In this document: positions 22,413-32,367 of the stretch, in pieces
Layout of the letters: each line of letters starts with the position of its first letter
Position numbering within the stretch: position 1 is the first letter of the stretch
Position numbers and translations under genes: made by a program
The notes under the pieces: model-generated
Seen by the model: the letters and a program-made list of their open reading frames with translations, nothing else
Databases searched by the model: none
What the model was told of the DNA's origin: nothing
Origin: Moritella viscosa
Lineage (GTDB): Bacteria > Pseudomonadota > Gammaproteobacteria > Enterobacterales > Moritellaceae
Direction: 5' to 3'
Assembly: GCA_000953735.1 (NCBI GenBank)
Contig: LN554852.1
Location: 4,909,846 to 4,973,845, forward strand
Length of the DNA: 64,000 bases

Positions 22413-24836
22413 TTAACGTGCGAACAGCTTACATAATTGGAACAGGTCTGATTGAATAGCACCCGCAGTAACATCTCTACCAGCACCAGGACCTTGGATC
22501 ACTAATGGGTTATGACGATACCAATGGCTATTAATTGAAAAAATATTATCGCACGGTAATAAGTTCGCAAATGGATGGGTTGGTTCTAAGAACTCTAACC
22601 CAACCTGCGCCCCTTCTTTGCGACTAAAACTAGCGACATAGCGTAATACTAAGCCCTGCTTTTTAGCTTTATTAAACATACGCAATATTTTTTCATCTAG
22701 TTCTTCGCAATGCTCTAGAAACTCATCAACTTTAAATTCCATTAGAGCTTTAGATACCAATGACTCTAATTTTATATCACTAAGCTCCATGTCATAACCC
22801 GCTTCACGGCTTAAGATAAGCAGTTTTCGCTGCACGTCCTTACCCGATAAATCTTCACGAGGGTCAGGTTCCGTTAGCCCTTGATGCCAAGCTTGTTCCA
22901 CTAATTCCGAGAACGCAATTTCACCATTATATTGTTGAAACAACCAAGATAAGGTACCAGAGAAAATACCGCTAACAGCAGTCACTTGATCACCACTGTG
23001 TTGCAGCATCCCCATAGATGATTGGATCGGTAATCCAGCACCGACCGTGGCATTATATAACCAGTAGCTTTCATTATCACTAAAGCTTTGCTTAACCCGA
23101 TTATAAAACTCACTACTCGCTGCGCCTGCGAATTTATTTGCGGAAATCAGGTGGAAACCATGTTGAGCAAATTCAGGATAATAATAGCTGATGGCTTCAC
23201 TGGCCGTAATATCGATAATCACCAATTCATCAAACGGGTGCAGTGCGAGGTTAGATAATAACTGTTCCCAGACAAACGATTCAGGTTGAAAATTATCAAG
23301 TACTGTCACAGCATCCAGACCATTGAAATCTAATACCCCGCCCTGTGAACCATACACACCGCATAAGCACAGTTCGACATTTTGTTGCTCAGGTACTTTA
23401 TGCATTTGCTCCGCAAACAAAGATAGCCAACCGGCACCGATATTTCCTTTACCAAACAGCACAACACCAATGCGCCTTGGCTGCTTAAATAACGCTGTAT
23501 GCAGCTCTTTCAATAACGGCTCTAACACCACTTTCTGCAGAACGGCACTGATACTTAAATGGTTTTCACCTGTCTGTACAAATATCAGAGTGTGCTCTGA
23601 AATTAATTGATAAAACAGATGTGATTGCAAAGCATTATCCGTTACACCAGAACCCACTAACGCCACCATACAAAAACCACTTACATGCTCAACGGCCATT
23701 ACGTTAGATTGTTGCTGTTTATATATTGCTAATGCAGCAAGTACAAACTCAACAATTTCAGCAGTATAACCTAATCTAACTATATGATCCGTCGGACGCC
23801 GTTTAATACAGATTGGTGATAGTTGCTGCTGCGCTAACAATGTAATTAACTGATTATATTGTTGTTGGTAATCAACAACATGATTAAACTCAACATCCAC
23901 TAAATGCAAGTCATCAATCGAGGTAACAATTTTCGCCCCTTTACCTTTTGGTAAACGACGGTGGATCTGGGTTGAACCTTCATCAGGAGTATAACTGCAG
24001 CGTAACTGAACATGCTGTTTACTCTCGGCAACAGGTTGTAGTGTACGCGCATGTAATACGGGTGAACCTAAACGTGCTAGCTCAGCGGCTTCATCAAGTG
24101 ATAACTTGGTTTGCAGTTCAGCATCTTTTACGCGACGAGGATCGGCACTAAATATCCCCGCAACATCACTCCAAATGGTGGTTTGCTCAGCATCCACTAA
24201 CGCAGCTAACAATGTCGCAGAATAATCAGAGCCATTGCGCCCTAATGTCACAGTACGCTGTTGTGTATCAGCAGCAATAAAACCGGTCACAACAACGCGA
24301 TTATTCAGCGTCGCTAAACACGATGCTAACTTGTGGCGAGACACAATTTCATCAACCACAGGTTGCGCAGCTAATTCAGTGGTTAAAAATAAGCGAGAAT
24401 CTAAATCATTGGCTGGTAGCTCACTTTGACTCAGCAAAGCCGCTAATAATCGTGCAGACCACATCTCTCCATGCGCTAAAATTTGACTTTTAACATACAC
24501 ATCAAGGCTAGTTTCTAATAGATGGCCTATGGTATGAATATCATCTTGTAGTGCAGAAGTGAGTTGTGCACATAAGTCACCTTCTAATAGTTCTGCAATT
24601 AACTTAATTTGATACTCGCTCGTCGCAATAAGACGCTCCGACGCAGCTTGATCACCATCTTCGGCCAATTGTAATAACTCTAATAATTGGTTGGTGGTCT
24701 TACCCGCGGCAGAAACTACAATAAGATCGCGTGCTTTGGTGTGTTGACTAATGATCGTCAATACTCGACGATAACAGGTAGCATCAGCTAAACTACTGCC
24801 ACCAAATTTATGAATACTGCGCTTAATTGCGTCCAT
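22413..24836 (-). CDS. metL: Bifunctional aspartokinase II / homoserine dehydrogenase II
   Basis: MetL phosphorylates aspartate (first step) and reduces aspartate semialdehyde to homoserine (third step), serving methionine. The 807 residues match E. coli MetL (810). An N-terminal kinase domain starts with KFGGSSLAD, an ACT-like linker lies in the middle, and a C-terminal dehydrogenase has a glycine-rich VVLFGKGNIGAGW motif near 470. MetL rather than ThrA is inferred from metJ and metF next door. The GGGAGA ribosome-binding site lies five bases before the ATG. metB does not precede it. Confidence 0.94.
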   Translation of the reverse strand: MDAIKRSIHKFGGSSLADATCYRRVLTIISQHTKARDLIVVSAAGKTTNQLLELLQLAEDGDQAASERLIATSEYQIKLIAELLEGDLCAQLTSALQDDIHTIGHLLETSLDVYVKSQILAHGEMWSARLLAALLSQSELPANDLDSRLFLTTELAAQPVVDEIVSRHKLASCLATLNNRVVVTGFIAADTQQRTVTLGRNGSDYSATLLAALVDAEQTTIWSDVAGIFSADPRRVKDAELQTKLSLDEAAELARLGSPVLHARTLQPVAESKQHVQLRCSYTPDEGSTQIHRRLPKGKGAKIVTSIDDLHLVDVEFNHVVDYQQQYNQLITLLAQQQLSPICIKRRPTDHIVRLGYTAEIVEFVLAALAIYKQQQSNVMAVEHVSGFCMVALVGSGVTDNALQSHLFYQLISEHTLIFVQTGENHLSISAVLQKVVLEPLLKELHTALFKQPRRIGVVLFGKGNIGAGWLSLFAEQMHKVPEQQNVELCLCGVYGSQGGVLDFNGLDAVTVLDNFQPESFVWEQLLSNLALHPFDELVIIDITASEAISYYYPEFAQHGFHLISANKFAGAASSEFYNRVKQSFSDNESYWLYNATVGAGLPIQSSMGMLQHSGDQVTAVSGIFSGTLSWLFQQYNGEIAFSELVEQAWHQGLTEPDPREDLSGKDVQRKLLILSREAGYDMELSDIKLESLVSKALMEFKVDEFLEHCEELDEKILRMFNKAKKQGLVLRYVASFSRKEGAQVGLEFLEPTHPFANLLPCDNIFSINSHWYRHNPLVIQGPGAGRDVTAGAIQSDLFQLCKLFAR

Positions 24837-24915
24837 GCGTTCTCCCGAACTTAATATCGAATTAATGTATTACCAGTAACTAAAAACATACACCATTAGC
24901 CTACAACAGGTCAAT

Positions 24916-24931
24916 AGACGTCTAGAGCTCT
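24916..24931. promoter_or_regulatory. Two met boxes in the metL-metJ spacer
   Basis: AGACGTCT, a perfect consensus MetJ box, is followed directly by AGAGCTCT. They lie in the 176-base divergent spacer and abut a TTGACC (24909-24914, minus strand) that can serve as the -35 box of metL. MetJ could repress metL and its own gene from here. Confidence 0.85.
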
Positions 24932-25012
24932 TTACATACTGATTGCCAATAATCAAATTCAAAGGTAGACTTATTACTTATTCATAAATAATAATTTACG
25001 CAAAGGTCAAAA

Positions 25013-25339
25013 ATGACGAAGTGGAACGGCGAGTATATTAGCCCCTATGCAGAACATGGGAAAAAGAGTGAGCAGGTTAAGAAAATTACTGTTTCAATTC
25101 CTTTGAAAGTATTGAAAGTACTGACAGATGAAAGAACTCGCCGTCAGATTAATAATCAACGCCATGCAACCAACAGTGAGTTATTGTGTGAGGCATTTTT
25201 ACATGCTTACACAGGTCAACCATTACCAGCGGACGAAGATTTAACAAAAGACAAACCAGACAGTATCCCTGAAGAAGCTCGAGCACAGATGTTAACACTC
25301 GGTATTAATATTGATGATTATTTAGAACAAGATGATTAA
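25013..25339 (+). CDS. metJ: Methionine repressor MetJ
   Basis: MetJ is a ribbon-helix-helix repressor that binds tandem met boxes with S-adenosylmethionine as corepressor. The 108 residues are nearly identical to E. coli MetJ over [19 protein letters not shown], which includes the DNA-binding beta ribbon ([13 protein letters not shown]), and over [16 protein letters not shown]. It is divergent from metL with operators between. AAGG lies six bases before the ATG. Confidence 0.98.
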   Translation: MTKWNGEYISPYAEHGKKSEQVKKITVSIPLKVLKVLTDERTRRQINNQRHATNSELLCEAFLHAYTGQPLPADEDLTKDKPDSIPEEARAQMLTLGINIDDYLEQDD

Positions 25340-25364
25340 TAGATAAATAATAGCGAAGCAGTTA

Positions 25365-25402
25365 TAAAAAAGGCACTCCTTTATGAAAGGAGTGCCTTTT
25401 TT
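25365..25402 (+). terminator. metJ terminator
   Basis: A long perfect stem, AAAAAGGCACTCCTTT paired with AAAGGAGTGCCTTTTT around three bases, ends in T residues. It lies 27 bases after metJ and can act on both strands; the minus-strand S4 gene ends just to its right. Confidence 0.93.
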
Positions 25403-25477
25403 GATTTCAACAGTCTGTATTCCAGATCTCAATGCAGTCTATTAATAAATTCAAAGCCAGAATATAGTAATTAAGCC

Positions 25478-26110
25478 CTAAAAACTAAAAGGTGCAGCAC
25501 GGCCTCTTTTCTTTTCCACTTTTTTAGGCTCCGCCACTTTTGCTGTTTGCGTTTGTTTTTCTGCAGCTTTTTTCTTTTTCTTCTTTTCAGGCTGCTCCCA
25601 AGTATCCGCTGCAATACTTTCAACCACAGGCTTAGCAGCAGCAACTTCTTCTACGCTATTCTCTACAACCTGTAGATCAGATTCATCAGTTTCAACATCA
25701 GTGCTTGTCATTGCATCATTAGCAATGAAATCGTCTTCAGTCAGTTCATGTTCTGCCATGTATGCAGCCACAGAGTCTGACTCTAAAGCAGCCGGGTCAA
25801 CAAATTCATCTTCAGGAAAATTTTCGCCATCATCAGTTTCCGCGTAATCAGCGTCATCATATGATGCCAACTCTTCAGCAGACATAACCTGATACGCTTC
25901 GCCATCAAAACCGATGATGTCACCAAACATAATTTTTTTACGTTTACGAGTTTCAACTTCACCGTTTACATACACATAACCGTTAGCAATATGGTTTTTT
26001 GCTTCACTGCCCGAGGTCACTAGGTTCTCAATTTTTAAAATTTTATATAATTCAATTGGTTCTTCAGAAACAACAACAGGGATGACTTCAATTTCGTATT
26101 CTTCAGACAT
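25478..26110 (-). CDS. S4-domain RNA-binding protein with acidic and lysine-rich tail
   Basis: The first 70-80 residues form an S4-type RNA-binding domain: KIENLVTSGSEAKNHIANGYVYVNGEVETRKRKKI is split here over residues about 25-60, as in the small YbcJ-like proteins of about 70 residues. The remaining 130 residues are unusual: a strongly acidic, low-complexity stretch (about 80-150) and then a basic end with KKKKKK and KKRGRAAPFSF. The ATG at 26110 has AAGG five bases before it; the upstream frame only offers a TTG. Its role is unknown; a ribosome- or RNA-associated function is inferred from the S4 domain. Confidence 0.8.
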   Translation of the reverse strand: MSEEYEIEVIPVVVSEEPIELYKILKIENLVTSGSEAKNHIANGYVYVNGEVETRKRKKIMFGDIIGFDGEAYQVMSAEELASYDDADYAETDDGENFPEDEFVDPAALESDSVAAYMAEHELTEDDFIANDAMTSTDVETDESDLQVVENSVEEVAAAKPVVESIAADTWEQPEKKKKKKAAEKQTQTAKVAEPKKVEKKRGRAAPFSF

Positions 26111-26164
26111 GGAAACCTTAAATGTGGGCAATATAGCGGCTCTTTATACAAGTATAAGCGCAAA

Positions 26165-26196
26165 AATGCAAACGCCAAGGAAAGACCTTGGCGTTT
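26165..26196 (-). terminator. Terminator after the malic enzyme gene
   Basis: On the minus strand AAACGCCAAGG pairs perfectly with CCTTGGCGTTT around a five-base loop; a TTTTT run follows after three bases. It lies 21 bases after the malic enzyme stop. Confidence 0.75.
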
Positions 26197-26216
26197 GTTA
26201 GAATTATCTAATAAAT

Positions 26217-27458
26217 TTACAGCATGTAATTTTCAGGTAATTCTATACGTGATACACCCGTTTCAACCGCTGCTAGTGCAACAGCGCGTGCAACGCGTGG
26301 TAATAAGCGTGGATCCATTGGTTTTGGAATAATGTACTCTTTACCAAACTCTAATGATGTTGCACCAGACGCAGCTAATACTGACTGTGGCACTTCTTCT
26401 TTGGCAATTTCACGAATTGCATGTACTGCAGCCACTTTCATTGCTTCATTAATCACACTTGCGCGTGCATCTAATGCACCACGGAAAATGAATGGGAAGC
26501 ACAATACATTATTAACTTGGTTTGGATAATCAGAACGACCAGTTGCCATGATCAAATCTTGACGTGCCGCATGCGCTAACTCAGGTTTAATCTCTGGATC
26601 AGGATTCGAACATGCAAAAATAATTGGATTATCAGCCATCAATTTCACATCGTCAGCAGCCAATACGTTTGGACCTGATACACCAACAAATACGTCGGCG
26701 CCGTTAATCGCATCTTGTAACGTACGCTTATCGGTATTATTAGCAAAACGCTGTTTATATTCGTTAATGTCATCACGACGAGTGTGAATCACACCTTTAC
26801 GGTCTAACATGTAGATTTTTTCACGTTGTGCACCACATGAAATTAATAATTCCATACAAGCGATCGCTGCTGCGCCAGCGCCCATACAAACAATAACAGC
26901 TTCCGCGATGTTTTTACCTTGAATGTCTAGCGCGTTAATCATACCTGCAGCTGTTACGATTGCGGTGCCGTGCTGATCGTCATGGAATACCGGGATCTGA
27001 CAACGCGAAATTAACGCTTTTTCAATTTCAAAGCATTCTGGCGCCTTAATATCTTCGAGATTAATACCACCGAATGTATCGGCAATATTGGCAACTGTAT
27101 CAATAAATTCTTCTGTCGTACGGTGTTTCACTTCAATATCAATCGAATCGATATCTGCAAAGCGCTTAAATAGTAGTGCTTTACCTTCCATTACCGGCTT
27201 TGAAGCCAGTGGACCTAAATTACCGAGACCTAAAATCGCAGTACCATTAGTGATCACCGCCACTAAGTTGCCTTTGGCCGTATATTTATAAGCATCATCA
27301 GGGTTAGCAGCAATTTCACGCACTGGTTCTGCGACACCTGGACTATATGCTAAAGAAAGATCATCAGCGGTTTCTGCTGACGTAGTAAGTTGAATAGCAA
27401 TTTTGCCTGGTTTAGGGTTCGCATGGTAATCCAATGCTTGCTGTCTAAGGTCTGACAT
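26217..27458 (-). CDS. NAD(P)-dependent malic enzyme, short form
   Basis: Malic enzyme decarboxylates malate to pyruvate, producing NAD(P)H. The 413 residues contain SLAYSPGVAEPV near the N-terminus, the metal/substrate region with FHDDQHGTAIVTAAG, and a Rossmann motif VCMGAGAAAIA. It lacks the C-terminal phosphotransacetylase-like domain of E. coli MaeB and is therefore the short MaeB-like form. Coenzyme preference cannot be read safely. The ATG at 27458 has AGGA eight bases upstream. Confidence 0.92.
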   Translation of the reverse strand: MSDLRQQALDYHANPKPGKIAIQLTTSAETADDLSLAYSPGVAEPVREIAANPDDAYKYTAKGNLVAVITNGTAILGLGNLGPLASKPVMEGKALLFKRFADIDSIDIEVKHRTTEEFIDTVANIADTFGGINLEDIKAPECFEIEKALISRCQIPVFHDDQHGTAIVTAAGMINALDIQGKNIAEAVIVCMGAGAAAIACMELLISCGAQREKIYMLDRKGVIHTRRDDINEYKQRFANNTDKRTLQDAINGADVFVGVSGPNVLAADDVKLMADNPIIFACSNPDPEIKPELAHAARQDLIMATGRSDYPNQVNNVLCFPFIFRGALDARASVINEAMKVAAVHAIREIAKEEVPQSVLAASGATSLEFGKEYIIPKPMDPRLLPRVARAVALAAVETGVSRIELPENYML

Positions 27459-27803
27459 ACACAATATCCTGAATGAAATGAATGCACATAACTCACCCCC
27501 CTTAATTCAAGAATAACAAGGTGTGAGAAACAACGTTGGGGGAATTAAAATAATAATCGAATGTAACGCCAAATATTTAACTTTAATTTAACACAGGTCA
27601 CTTTTATTTTACACTGAGCTAAATGAGCTAATAATATTGTTACCATGATTCTACATTAATTTAAGTTGTTTATTCTACCTTTACACTGGTACGAAGTGTT
27701 TATTTTTATATAATTTGCGAACTTTAGAAGAACATTTTTATCCAAACGAAAGCACTTAAGTTAAATCTAAGTTTGATAAATGTTTCAAACTGTTTTTCAG
27801 GTA
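27459..27803. other. AT-rich intergenic stretch upstream of the malic enzyme gene
   Basis: About 345 bases separate the malic enzyme start from the rpmE terminator. I see no gene with a ribosome-binding site. One TATAAT occurs near 27707 on the plus strand but drives nothing. The region presumably holds the malic enzyme promoter, which I could not fix. Confidence 0.4.
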
Positions 27804-27834
27804 TAAAAAAAGGCACCCTAAGGTACCTTTTTGA
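27804..27834 (-). terminator. rpmE terminator
   Basis: On the minus strand AAAAGGTACC pairs with GGTGCCTTTT (one G-U pair) around a short loop, ending in a run of seven T. It lies 32 bases after the rpmE stop. Confidence 0.88.
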
Positions 27835-27865
27835 TTCACTACAACAAATTGTATAAATACAATTC

Positions 27866-28078
27866 TTATTTTGCAGCAAGAGCGCCAAAACGCTTGTTGA
27901 ACTTATCAACACGACCGCCAGTATCAACATTACGTTGCTTACCAGTGTAGAATGGGTGACAGTTTGAACATACGTCTAGCGTGATGTTTTTACCGCGAGT
28001 TGAACCAACAGCGAAAATGTTACCGCATGAACATTTTGCTTCCATAGAAGCATATTCTGGGTGGATACCTTGTTTCAT
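27866..28078 (-). CDS. rpmE: 50S ribosomal protein L31, zinc-binding type
   Basis: L31 bridges the two subunits. The 70 residues carry four cysteines (Cys16, Cys18, Cys37, Cys40), so this is the zinc-containing C+ form rather than the zinc-free RpmE2. The signature [10 protein letters not shown] is present. It is divergent from priA, as expected from the E. coli neighbourhood, and has its own terminator. Confidence 0.97.
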   Translation of the reverse strand: MKQGIHPEYASMEAKCSCGNIFAVGSTRGKNITLDVCSNCHPFYTGKQRNVDTGGRVDKFNKRFGALAAK

Positions 28079-28309
28079 AGAAACCTCAATTTAGTTATGT
28101 CGCCATCTGAAACACTGCCAGACACCACATAAAGTTATAGAATTTTTAGGCTGCGAATAATATAGGATCTTGCCCCTAAATATCAATAGCTGATGCATAA
28201 ATAAACCACAATTAGAAGATTAAACAGAAAATATCAAGACATTACCTAGTTAACAGCCGTAAACTGTTTGCCGAAATACAGATTTAGCCCGTAAAAGAGA
28301 GTTGAGTAA

Positions 28310-30511
28310 ATGCCAGTTGTCGCCGTTGCCGTTCCCATACATTTAAGCAGAACTTTTGATTATACCTATTCTGATAATGAACATATTCAGCCAGGTATGC
28401 GTGTCTGTGTTCCCTTTATGAATAAGCAATTAGTAGGTATAACACTGGAAACCAAAAACGGCAGTGAATTTCCGCTCGAAAAACTAAAGCCAATCATTAA
28501 TGTACTCGATGACAACGCTATTTTATCAACTGACATGCTGGCATTTTTTAGTTGGTGCGCTGATTATTACCACTACCCGATTGGTGAAGTGATCGCACAA
28601 GCCTTACCGGTATTATTACGTAAATTAGAGTCTGCAAAATTAAACAGCTATACATTCTGGCAATTAACCGATAACGCGCATGAATTAACAGCTCAAGAAT
28701 TAAATCGTTTAACACCGGCTCAATTACAAACCATCAAGTTACTGGCTGAAACAGGACTAACCCAATCACACTTAAAGTTAGCCAATATAAAATCAACGAC
28801 CATCAAAGCATTGCAAGACAAAGGGCTAATTAGCCAAGAATACATAGAGGTCCAAGATAACGATGCTCAACACTGGCGCCAGAATCTCGTTATTAGTGAT
28901 AATCGCCCCTCCCTCAATACCGAGCAAGCGATCACCATTGCGGCGATTGATATTAATCACTTTGCCACTTACCTGCTTGATGGTGTTACTGGTAGTGGTA
29001 AAACCGAAGTCTATCTGAATGTCATAGAGAAAGTATTAAAGACTGGTAAACAAGCGCTGGTATTAGTCCCTGAAATAGGTCTCACACCACAGACTATTTC
29101 ACGCTTCAAACGTCGTTTCAACGTACCTATTGTCGCGTTACACTCAGGTTTAAATGACGCTGAACGTCGTGAGGCTTGGCTTGAAGCACAAGCAGGTGTT
29201 GCAGGTATTGTCATTGGTACACGATCTGCAATATTTACCCCCATGCATGATTTAGGGGTGATCATTATTGATGAAGAACATGATGGGTCGTTGAAACAGC
29301 AAGAAACATTTCGTTATCATGCGCGAGACTTGGCCATCGTCAGAGCCCAGCGTAATAACATTGCCGTGGTATTAGGTTCAGCAACCCCTGCTTTAGAAAC
29401 CCTACACAATGCCATGACAGGTAAATATAGTCACTTGCAGCTAACCCAACGCGCTGGTAATGCTCAGATGCCGAACCATCACCTCATCGACATCAAAAAC
29501 CAGTCCTTAGACTCTGGCCTCTCTGCTGAGTTCATCGCATTAATGGCAACCCATTTAGCCGCAGGTAATCAAGTCCTGCTATTTCTGAACCGCCGTGGTT
29601 ATGCGCCAGCAGTCATGTGCCATACCTGTGGTTCAATGGCTGAATGTCAGCGCTGTAATACCTATTACACCTACCATCAATCACGTAATATATTGCACTG
29701 TCATCATTGCGATGAACAATTTCCAAAACCACGTCGTTGCCCAAGTTGTGATTCCAATGAGATAATCACAGCTGGTTTTGGTACTGAACAGTTAGAAACT
29801 ATGCTCAATAATCACTTTCCACAATACCCGATTATTCGTATTGATCGGGATAGTACCAGCCGCAAAGGCAGTTTAGAAAAATCATTAGAAGCCGTGCGCA
29901 AGCGAGAGTTCCGGATTTTGATCGGGACCCAAATGCTCGCCAAAGGTCATCATTTTCCAGATGTCACCTTGGTAGGACTCATTGATGTAGATAGCGCCCT
30001 GTTTAGCAGTGATTTTCGTGCCCCTGAAAAACTCGCGCAACTGCTTGTGCAAGTATCAGGTCGTGCCGGGCGTGCAGCCAAACAAGGGGAAGTGGCGATT
30101 CAGACCCATCATCCTGAACACGAACTTATTCAAGACCTAATCAATAACGGGTACAGTCATTTTGCCCAAACAGCATTACACGCCCGTTCTATGGCCAATT
30201 TACCGCCTTATAGCTTTCAAGCTTTATTCCGTGCCGAAGCTCATCAGTTTAGTGATGCCAACGCCTTTTTAGTCGAAATAAAACAGCTTGTTCAAGAGTA
30301 TAACCACAACTCACAACTGCTTTGTTTAGGTCCGATGCCTGCCCCAATGGAGAAACGTGCGGGTAAGTACCGTTTACAATTATTGCTGCAAAGTCCACAG
30401 CGTCAGCACATCACTCATCTATTACGCCAAATAATGCCCAAAATAGAAGCATTAAAGTCTGCACGTAAAGCCCGTTGGTCATTAGACGTAGATCCAACTG
30501 AAATGTTGTAA
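28310..30511 (+). CDS. priA: Primosomal protein N' (replication restart helicase)
   Basis: PriA recognises stalled forks and reloads the replisome. The 733 residues begin MPVVAVAVPIHLSRTFDY (3'-end DNA-binding domain). They then show Walker A GVTGSGKTE near 225-233, a DEEH box near 320, and the zinc-binding cysteine cluster with CHTCG, CQRC, CHHC and CPSC around 440-490. The helicase motif IGTQMLAKGHHFP is near 540. Length equals E. coli PriA. It is followed by argS after 98 bases. Confidence 0.98.
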   Translation: MPVVAVAVPIHLSRTFDYTYSDNEHIQPGMRVCVPFMNKQLVGITLETKNGSEFPLEKLKPIINVLDDNAILSTDMLAFFSWCADYYHYPIGEVIAQALPVLLRKLESAKLNSYTFWQLTDNAHELTAQELNRLTPAQLQTIKLLAETGLTQSHLKLANIKSTTIKALQDKGLISQEYIEVQDNDAQHWRQNLVISDNRPSLNTEQAITIAAIDINHFATYLLDGVTGSGKTEVYLNVIEKVLKTGKQALVLVPEIGLTPQTISRFKRRFNVPIVALHSGLNDAERREAWLEAQAGVAGIVIGTRSAIFTPMHDLGVIIIDEEHDGSLKQQETFRYHARDLAIVRAQRNNIAVVLGSATPALETLHNAMTGKYSHLQLTQRAGNAQMPNHHLIDIKNQSLDSGLSAEFIALMATHLAAGNQVLLFLNRRGYAPAVMCHTCGSMAECQRCNTYYTYHQSRNILHCHHCDEQFPKPRRCPSCDSNEIITAGFGTEQLETMLNNHFPQYPIIRIDRDSTSRKGSLEKSLEAVRKREFRILIGTQMLAKGHHFPDVTLVGLIDVDSALFSSDFRAPEKLAQLLVQVSGRAGRAAKQGEVAIQTHHPEHELIQDLINNGYSHFAQTALHARSMANLPPYSFQALFRAEAHQFSDANAFLVEIKQLVQEYNHNSQLLCLGPMPAPMEKRAGKYRLQLLLQSPQRQHITHLLRQIMPKIEALKSARKARWSLDVDPTEML

Positions 30512-30609
30512 TGATATCGGCATTTATCCATTGATTAGCTAGTCAAATGCCCCTAATCACGCTAAAATGATCGGTCTATTTCACTCATCATTGCTAGTTA
30601 AGAGAATCC

Positions 30610-32364
30610 ATGAAAGAGCATATTATACAGCTGCTAGAGCAGACAGTTACGATCTTAAAAGAACAACAAATCATTCCTGCAGATGCACAACCTCGCATTG
30701 CAGTAGATCGTACCCGCGACAAAGCTCATGGTGATTTAGCAACAAATTTAGCAATGATGATGGCAAAACCTGCGAAGAAGAATCCGCGTGAATTAGCACA
30801 ATTAATCATTGATAATCTGCCAGAATCAGACTTAGTAAACCGTACTGAAATCGCAGGACCAGGTTTCATCAACATTTTCTTAAACCAAAACTGGTTAGCG
30901 CAACAGATTGATATCGCGCTTGAAGACGATAACCTTTCAGTGCAAAAAACAACAACACCAGATAACGTCGTTGTTGATTTATCATCACCAAATTTAGCCA
31001 AAGAAATGCACGTAGGTCACTTACGCTCATCAATCATCGGTGATTCTGTAGCACGTACATTAGAACTACTTGGTCATAACGTTATCCGTCAAAACCACGT
31101 AGGCGATTGGGGTACTCAATTCGGTATGCTCCTAGCATACATGGAAGAAAAACGAGCTGAAGATGCAGAAATCAGTATGCAACTTTCAGATCTAGAAGTC
31201 TTCTACCGCGCAGCAAAAGGCCGTTTCGACGAGTCAGAAGATTTTGCAACACGCGCTCGCGAAATGGTAGTAATGCTGCAATCAGGCGATGAAGAATGCA
31301 ATAAGTTATGGCAAGAATTCAATGATGTATCACTTGCACATTGTCATGACATCTACAAACGTCTAAACGTGAAATTAACCCGTGAAGACGTGCGTGGAGA
31401 AAGCTTCTACAACAGCGACCTACATAACGTTGTTAACGAACTTGAAGCACAAGATCTACTCACAGAGTCAAACGGCGCTAAATGCGTATTCTTGGATGAA
31501 TTCAAAAATAAAGACGGTGATCCACTACCTGTAATCATTCAGAAAAATGGCGGTGGTTTCCTATATGCGACAACAGATCTTGCAGCAATGCGCTTCCGTC
31601 AACAGAAACTGAATGCTAACCGTATTATGTATTTTGTTGACCAACGTCAAGCCCTACATTTCCAGCAAGTATTCTTTGTAGTACAAAAAGCCGGTTTCGT
31701 TAAACCAGAAACATCGTTAGAACACCTTGGTTTTGGTACCATGAACGGTGCAGATGGTCGCCCATTCAAAACCCGTTCAGGTGGTACTGTTAAGCTAGTT
31801 GATCTGTTAACAGAAGCAGAAGAGCGCGCTTATATACTCGTAAAATCGAAAAACCCAAACCTTGCAGAAGATGAACTTAAACACATCGCACGTGTTGTTG
31901 GTATTTCATCGGTTAAATACGCAGATTTATCTAAGAACCGTAGCAGTGACTACATTTTCAACTTTGACTCAATGTTAAGTTTTGAAGGTAATACGGCCCC
32001 TTACCTACTTTACGCTTGTACGCGTGTTGGTAGTATCTTCAATAAAGTCGATGCCGAAACAGTCGAAAAATTAGCTACAGCGAAGGTACAACTGAACGAA
32101 GATAAAGAGCAAGAGCTAGCCGGTAAACTTATTCAGTTTAACGAAATTGTTCATCAAGTAGCAAAACGTGCGACACCAAACACGTTATGTACTTACCTGT
32201 TTGAATTAGCGGGTGTATTCTCAAGTTTCTATGAAGCTTGCCCGATCTTAAGTACTGAAGACGAAGATGTTAAACTAAGCCGCTTAAAACTGGCGCAGTT
32301 AACGGCTAAAACACTTAAACAAGGCCTGGATCTTCTGGGTATTGAAACTTTGGAACGCATGTAA
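30610..32364 (+). CDS. argS: Arginyl-tRNA synthetase
   Basis: ArgRS charges tRNA-Arg. The 584-residue class I synthetase contains the HIGH-type motif HVGH in [14 protein letters not shown] near residue 135. A DALR anticodon-binding domain at the C-terminus ends [14 protein letters not shown]. The first 90 residues form the N-terminal Add domain that reads the tRNA D-loop. It lies between priA and the ftsN-like gene, a position held by cytR in E. coli. Only three bases separate it from the next gene. Confidence 0.98.
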   Translation: MKEHIIQLLEQTVTILKEQQIIPADAQPRIAVDRTRDKAHGDLATNLAMMMAKPAKKNPRELAQLIIDNLPESDLVNRTEIAGPGFINIFLNQNWLAQQIDIALEDDNLSVQKTTTPDNVVVDLSSPNLAKEMHVGHLRSSIIGDSVARTLELLGHNVIRQNHVGDWGTQFGMLLAYMEEKRAEDAEISMQLSDLEVFYRAAKGRFDESEDFATRAREMVVMLQSGDEECNKLWQEFNDVSLAHCHDIYKRLNVKLTREDVRGESFYNSDLHNVVNELEAQDLLTESNGAKCVFLDEFKNKDGDPLPVIIQKNGGGFLYATTDLAAMRFRQQKLNANRIMYFVDQRQALHFQQVFFVVQKAGFVKPETSLEHLGFGTMNGADGRPFKTRSGGTVKLVDLLTEAEERAYILVKSKNPNLAEDELKHIARVVGISSVKYADLSKNRSSDYIFNFDSMLSFEGNTAPYLLYACTRVGSIFNKVDAETVEKLATAKVQLNEDKEQELAGKLIQFNEIVHQVAKRATPNTLCTYLFELAGVFSSFYEACPILSTEDEDVKLSRLKLAQLTAKTLKQGLDLLGIETLERM

Positions 32365-32367
32365 ATT

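Noticed and set aside
27706-27711. TATAAT on the plus strand upstream of rpmE's terminator
   Set aside because: No plus-strand gene follows before priA and no -35 box is at the right distance.
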